DNA from: Endotrypanum monterogeii
Taxonomy: Eukaryota; Euglenozoa; Kinetoplastea; Trypanosomatida; Trypanosomatidae
Reading direction: 5' to 3'
Assembly: GCA_000333855.2 (NCBI GenBank)
Contig: CM007320.1
Span: 1,705,252 to 1,760,423 of the forward strand
DNA length: 55,172 nucleotides
The notes under the pieces were generated by a model. It did not search any database and was not told the DNA's origin. It saw only the letters and a list, made by a program, of their open reading frames with translations. Every line of letters begins with the position of its first letter. Positions within the stretch are counted from its first letter, which is position 1. Positions 51,182 to 55,172 of this stretch are shown piece after piece. A program made the position numbers and the translations under genes.

Positions 51182-51225
51182 TCCCAAGCAACAACCCATA
51201 CAAAGAAAAAAAAAACGATTCAACC
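50413..51225. other. Intergenic, leader of Rab GDI
   Basis: Pyrimidine-rich DNA from 50610 to 51040 with several AGs, an A-run at 51046-51058 and a (TA)n at about 51155-51181 just before the GDI ATG. The frame of GDI stays open through this region but the translation is low complexity, so it is not coding. Confidence 0.6.
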
Positions 51226-52563
51226 ATGGAGGAGACGTATGACGCGATTGTGTGTGGGACGGGCTTGGTGGAGTGTGTACTGTCTGGTTTGCTCTCTGTG
51301 AGCGGCTACAAGGTACTTCACGTGGACCGCAACCCCTACTACGGCGGTGAGAGCGCTTCCCTCAACTTGGAGCAACTGTACCAGAAGTTCAACAAAGGCA
51401 CGCCGCCGGCATCGATGGGCCGCAGTCATCTCTACAACATCGACTTGATCCCAAAGGTGCTCATGTGCGCTGGCGAGCTGGTAAAGATTCTTCGCGCAAC
51501 TGTCGTGGATCGCTACAGCATGGAGTTCATGCTGCTGGACTGCTCTTTCGTGATGAAGGACGGCAAAATTTCGAAGGTGCCTGCCACGGAGATGGAGGCG
51601 CTGTCGTCACCGCTGATGGGCTTCTTCGAGAAGCGCCGCCTGCGGAACTTCCTTCAGTATGTGTCCAGCTACAATGTAAAGGACAGTCGCACGTACAAGG
51701 GCTATAATCTACAGGTGATGACAATGCAGCAGCTTTTCAAGGAGTTTGACCTCGGCAGCGACACCATCACTTTTGTCGGGCACGCGATGGCACTCCAGAA
51801 CAACGATGACTACCTGCACAAGCCAGCAATCGATACCGTGATGCGGTGCCAGCTCTACGAAAATTCTTTTCTAATGTACAACCGTTCCCCGTACGTATAC
51901 CCCCTGTACGGCAGCGGCGAGCTTCCGCAGGCCTTCTCACGTTTGTCAGCCGTGTATGGCGGTACCTACATGCTGCAGACACCTGTTGACAAGGTGAACT
52001 TCGACTCGAATGGCGTCTTCGAGTCTATCGAGAGTGACGGCAAAAAAGCGTACGCAAAACTGGTGCTGGGCGACCCGTCCTATTTCCCCGACCGTGTCAA
52101 GACGTCTGGCAAGGTTGTGCGCTGCATCGCCATCATGGACCACCCCATTCCTAACCTGAAGGTAAGTGCCAACGCCTGCCAAATCATTATTCCACAGTCG
52201 GAGCTGCAACGCAAGAATGACGTTTATGTGCTGCAGCTGTGCGAGGAGGACAAAGTGTGCCCGGAGGGAAAGTTTGTCGTTATCATCGGTACTGTTGTCG
52301 AGAACCCGGCGAATCCCCGAGCAGACCTGGAGGCAGGCCTACGACTCATCGGCCCCACACTGGAGACATTCATTTCTGTTTCAGACCTCTACGAGCCGCT
52401 CGAGGATGGAAGCACCAGCCACTGTTTTATCAGCAGGAGTTACGATGCTGCAACACACTCTGAAAGCGCTGCGGAGAATATTCTCAGTCTGTTCGAGCGC
52501 ATTCATGGCAAGCCGTACAGCTTTGAGGCTGTGAAGCGCGCCGGCGAGGAGGTTCACGCATAG
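51226..52563 (+). CDS. GDI: Rab GDP-dissociation inhibitor
   Basis: A 445-aa Rab GDI, which extracts GDP-bound prenylated Rab GTPases from membranes and keeps them soluble for recycling in vesicle traffic. The N-terminus has the FAD-fold-derived CGTGLVEC (10-17), then VDRNPYYGGESASLNLEQLY (33-52), the block that helps form the Rab-binding platform, and NIDLIPKVLM (71-80). The mid-protein region with SPYVYPLYGSGELPQAFSRLSAVYGGTYML is also typical. Length and the absence of the large insertions of Rab escort protein favour GDI over REP. It is complete, with normal composition. The ATG in CAACCATGG follows a TA repeat and A-run and is the only plausible start. Confidence 0.96.
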   Translation: MEETYDAIVCGTGLVECVLSGLLSVSGYKVLHVDRNPYYGGESASLNLEQLYQKFNKGTPPASMGRSHLYNIDLIPKVLMCAGELVKILRATVVDRYSMEFMLLDCSFVMKDGKISKVPATEMEALSSPLMGFFEKRRLRNFLQYVSSYNVKDSRTYKGYNLQVMTMQQLFKEFDLGSDTITFVGHAMALQNNDDYLHKPAIDTVMRCQLYENSFLMYNRSPYVYPLYGSGELPQAFSRLSAVYGGTYMLQTPVDKVNFDSNGVFESIESDGKKAYAKLVLGDPSYFPDRVKTSGKVVRCIAIMDHPIPNLKVSANACQIIIPQSELQRKNDVYVLQLCEEDKVCPEGKFVVIIGTVVENPANPRADLEAGLRLIGPTLETFISVSDLYEPLEDGSTSHCFISRSYDAATHSESAAENILSLFERIHGKPYSFEAVKRAGEEVHA

Positions 52564-52769
52564 ATGCCCTCGATTAGTGTCTCACTCACTCTTGTATAGA
52601 AGGGAGTGGGGGATCGCTACTGTTTCCTGGTTACTTCTTCCCTGCGGTTGGGGCCATCCTGTGTCAACACCGACAACCCCACTGTATCTCAACAACGCAC
52701 AAGCACCCAAAACGTTTCATTCTTAGGGGCTCGGTACACTTGAAGAGAGGCGGCAGTCCACGTGGGCGC

Positions 52770-52823
<54 letters not shown>

Positions 52824-55038
52824 ACACAAACAACCAAATGCTGTGTCTTGCCGCACACTCTCGATTTTTTCTCTCTTCTCCCCTTCAATCAGTTCTATAT
52901 ATATATATATATTTGTTTAGGCTGATTTTTATTACACTGTTTTTTTCAAACAAAATTCCGTCTATGGAAAGAGTGCAGGGGGAGTTCGGGTAGGTGGGTG
53001 TGCTGCCGAGGGAAGGAGAGTAACGGGAAGAGGAAGTGTGTGTGTGTGTGTGTGGGGGGGCGTAGCTGCATCGTGGGCTACCCGTCTCAACCGGAGCTTA
53101 TCAGCGGAATCGTGAGGATCAAAGCTGTGTATCTGTCAGGTTTCACGCCTGTATATTCGTTGTTTTGGTACACACCGGCCTTTTTTACTTTTCAGTGTTT
53201 TTTGCTTTTTTTTTTTGGATTGCTAGTTTCATACTGTCCCGGCTGCGAATAATTTATTGTTTCACTACGGTTTTTTTCTTGGTGCGTGTCTCTGTCACTG
53301 CCCCTTCCCTCAGGGGTCATCGTATCGTGTGTGTAGGATGTAGTTTATAAATGAGAGAGTAGTGCTGGGTTGAGTCGTGACGAGCCAGGGGCATCAAACA
53401 TTCCTGGTAACGTAGGCCCTGGCACCTTCTTGGGAGTCGTGCAAGTCTGGCGTTGCTGTACATTTTTCTGTTTTTTTTTCCCTTCGGGTCTTCTTCGGGA
53501 GCTGCTTCGTTTTGTTCGCTTTGAGAAATAGAGGGCGGATTTTTATGAAAAAAAAAGATAGAGGATTCATGAAAACAAAAAACGCCAGTACCCTCCCTCT
53601 CCCCTTCCCCTTAACAAACAGAGAAAGGGGTGCTATACAGGTAGGTTGTTTTGGGTAGTCCATGACCCACGTCTGCTCTTCATCCTTTTTTTTTCTGCTT
53701 GATGGTTTTTTTTTTCCCCATCACGCTTTCGCGTCGGAAGATGTGTAGTATTTTTCTCATCTTGTCCTCTTCACTCTGCAGCAAATGTACCCGTTTCAAA
53801 AAAAGGAAAAAAACTAATTTTTACACTGTACTCACTGTTGGTTCCTCGGTTGACTTTGGAGGGGGGGAGAGAAAAAAAAAAACCGTTAATTTTTGATGTA
53901 CGCACGTGTGTTTTCGTCGGCGTGACTGTAGGTGTTTTGTGTGTTCCTGAGTGCTGGACTGGGAGGGAGAACCGAAATATTTGTGGTTGTGCCAAGGCTG
54001 ATCGATGGGTCTGCAAAGAAGAGGGTGAATGGTGTAAGGCATTGTGGACCCTACCCCCTCCCCTCCCCTTCTCTCGAGTCTCGCCTAGACGTGCGTGTGC
54101 GTGCGAAATTATTTTTCAAAACAGTTTTCTTCAAAGCTAGGGAGGAAAAGAAAAGGAAATGCATATCCACAAATAAAACACAAGTATGGAAACGCGTATG
54201 CTACCCCTGCTGACACGACAGGTTTTTGGGAGGGAGGGGGACTCGACCCTTTGAGGCATGGGTGTGCGCGCTACCCCATACGTCAAGACGAACAACAAAA
54301 AAAATATGCTCAACAGTGGATCCAGGCGGAGAATTGAGAGAAGACGAAAGCCTATTGTGTGTGTATGTATGTGTGTGTGTGTGTGTTTAAAGGCGCGCGG
54401 GATACGTGTGGGGTGAGCCTCCTCCTCTTTTTTTTCCCCCCTCCCCTCTTCTCCCCGCACTTTCCAATGCGCGCTCGAGGATAGGCTGACAGACACATAC
54501 ACAGACGGAGAGGAGGGGAGGAAGAGAGGGGGGATTGAGTGTTATACAGGAGTGTGTATGTGTGCGCCCCTTTGTCTCCTCAGCCCCCGTTGGTATTCAC
54601 TGTTTTCTTTGTCACTCATGCTCGTGCAGCTCTGACAGAAATATATATGTTTTTCGTTCTCGGTCAATACACACGCACAACGACGAGAACAGCGGTATTA
54701 TGCTTCAATTCCTTCCTCTCTTTTTTGTCTCTCTCTTTTCCTTTTTTTGTTTTTTGACTCTTTCTAGATCGCCGATTTTCACCGCTTCCTCTCGTCTCTC
54801 CCTCCAGTGGTCTGACTTCTCGTGTTGGCGCACATTTCAAACCACATCATACCTCGCCCGAACACCCACACGGTCATATCTGTAGCCTCTGGCCGTTTTC
54901 CCTCTCCTCTGCCCCCTTATGCTTTAGTGATCACCGTCACCTTCTCTTCGGAACGACCAACGTAAAAGAGGAAGGTGAAGGGAGACTGACAAGAGGAAAA
55001 CCTGCCCTTTGAAGTTTTCCCTCCTCTCTCTCTCTCTC

Positions 55039-55072
<34 letters not shown>

Positions 55073-55172
55073 TGGTGTAGTTTAGTTTGTCTATGAGTGT
55101 GTGTCGTGTATCTCGTCGCGTCGCCGCCGACCGTACGTACGTAGTAGAGGTAGTCGTTCGTCGTCGGTACGG
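52564..55172. other. Intergenic to contig end, no gene seen
   Basis: A 2.6-kb stretch: (CA)n at 52774-52818, (TA)n at 52897-52913, (TG)n at 53036-53053 and 54357-54386, several homopolymer runs, (TC)n at 55025-55039, (TA)n at 55040-55069, then error-like sequence. No coding potential is convincing. Confidence 0.6.
55072..55172. other. Probable 454 read-tail error sequence at contig end
   Basis: After the (TA)n the sequence degrades into words such as CGTACGTACGTAGTAG and GTCGTTCGTCG, where nearly each base is the next or next-but-one in the T-A-C-G flow cycle. The same pattern marks the internal contig ends at 16.5 and 43.3 kb. The first 30 bases or so may still reflect real sequence. Confidence 0.65.

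Noticed and set aside
50494..51225. 244-codon upstream extension of Rab GDI
   Set aside because: The translation is low complexity, passes through A-run and TA tracts, and GDI proteins of other organisms begin at the equivalent of 51226.

Overview
The window looks like nuclear DNA of a trypanosomatid flagellate (Leishmaniinae or a near relative; I cannot fix the genus). All 14 genes I can support lie on the + strand, are intronless, and usually follow a long polypyrimidine tract and AG, the signature of spliced-leader trans-splicing inside a polycistronic transcription unit. Intergenic DNA is T-rich and full of (TA)n, (TG)n and (CA)n tracts. Coding sequence is about 23.9 kb of 55.2 kb (43%). 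From memory only, Rab GDI, DLP1 and an M1 aminopeptidase lie near each other on Leishmania chromosome 29; I could not check synteny.

Layout: two tandem diverged PlsC-type acyltransferases (2.2-5.1 kb); a 4.2-kb gene-free stretch; the GINS subunit SLD5 (9.3 kb); a 699-aa coiled-coil protein resembling PPP1R21 (11.4 kb); isoaspartyl peptidase/L-asparaginase (14.5 kb); an M1 aminopeptidase (17.1 kb); a divergent glycerol-3-phosphate-dehydrogenase-like protein (21.5 kb); an unknown protein with a PH-like segment (24.3 kb); the ciliary dynein assembly factor LRRC6/DNAAF11/TbLRTP (29.0 kb); a dynamin-like GTPase (32.4 kb); a 1427-aa type I surface protein with six four-cysteine modules (38.8 kb); a probable mitochondrial protein with three zinc ribbons (45.6 kb); a DTW-domain protein with a C-terminal U1-type zinc finger (48.6 kb); and Rab GDI (51.2 kb). 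The genes share a transcription unit, not a pathway. Lipid acylation, membrane traffic (GDI, dynamin, perhaps the PPP1R21-like protein), replication, RNA modification and flagellum assembly are all represented.

The strongest unexpected signals are technical. A 454 Titanium paired-end linker, containing a loxP-like core, sits at 55-97. The 54 bases before it are a homopolymer-error copy of 6059-6111, the far end of a circularised ~6-kb insert. The three N gaps are flanked by duplicated sequence, and in two of them the flanks are copies corrupted by extra bases in the 454 TACG flow order. The window also ends in such sequence. These stretches are not biology, and the gaps are probably overlaps. 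The more interesting biology is the PPP1R21-like protein, a possible two-form M1 aminopeptidase, the triple zinc-ribbon protein, the DTW/zinc-finger fusion and the modular surface protein.
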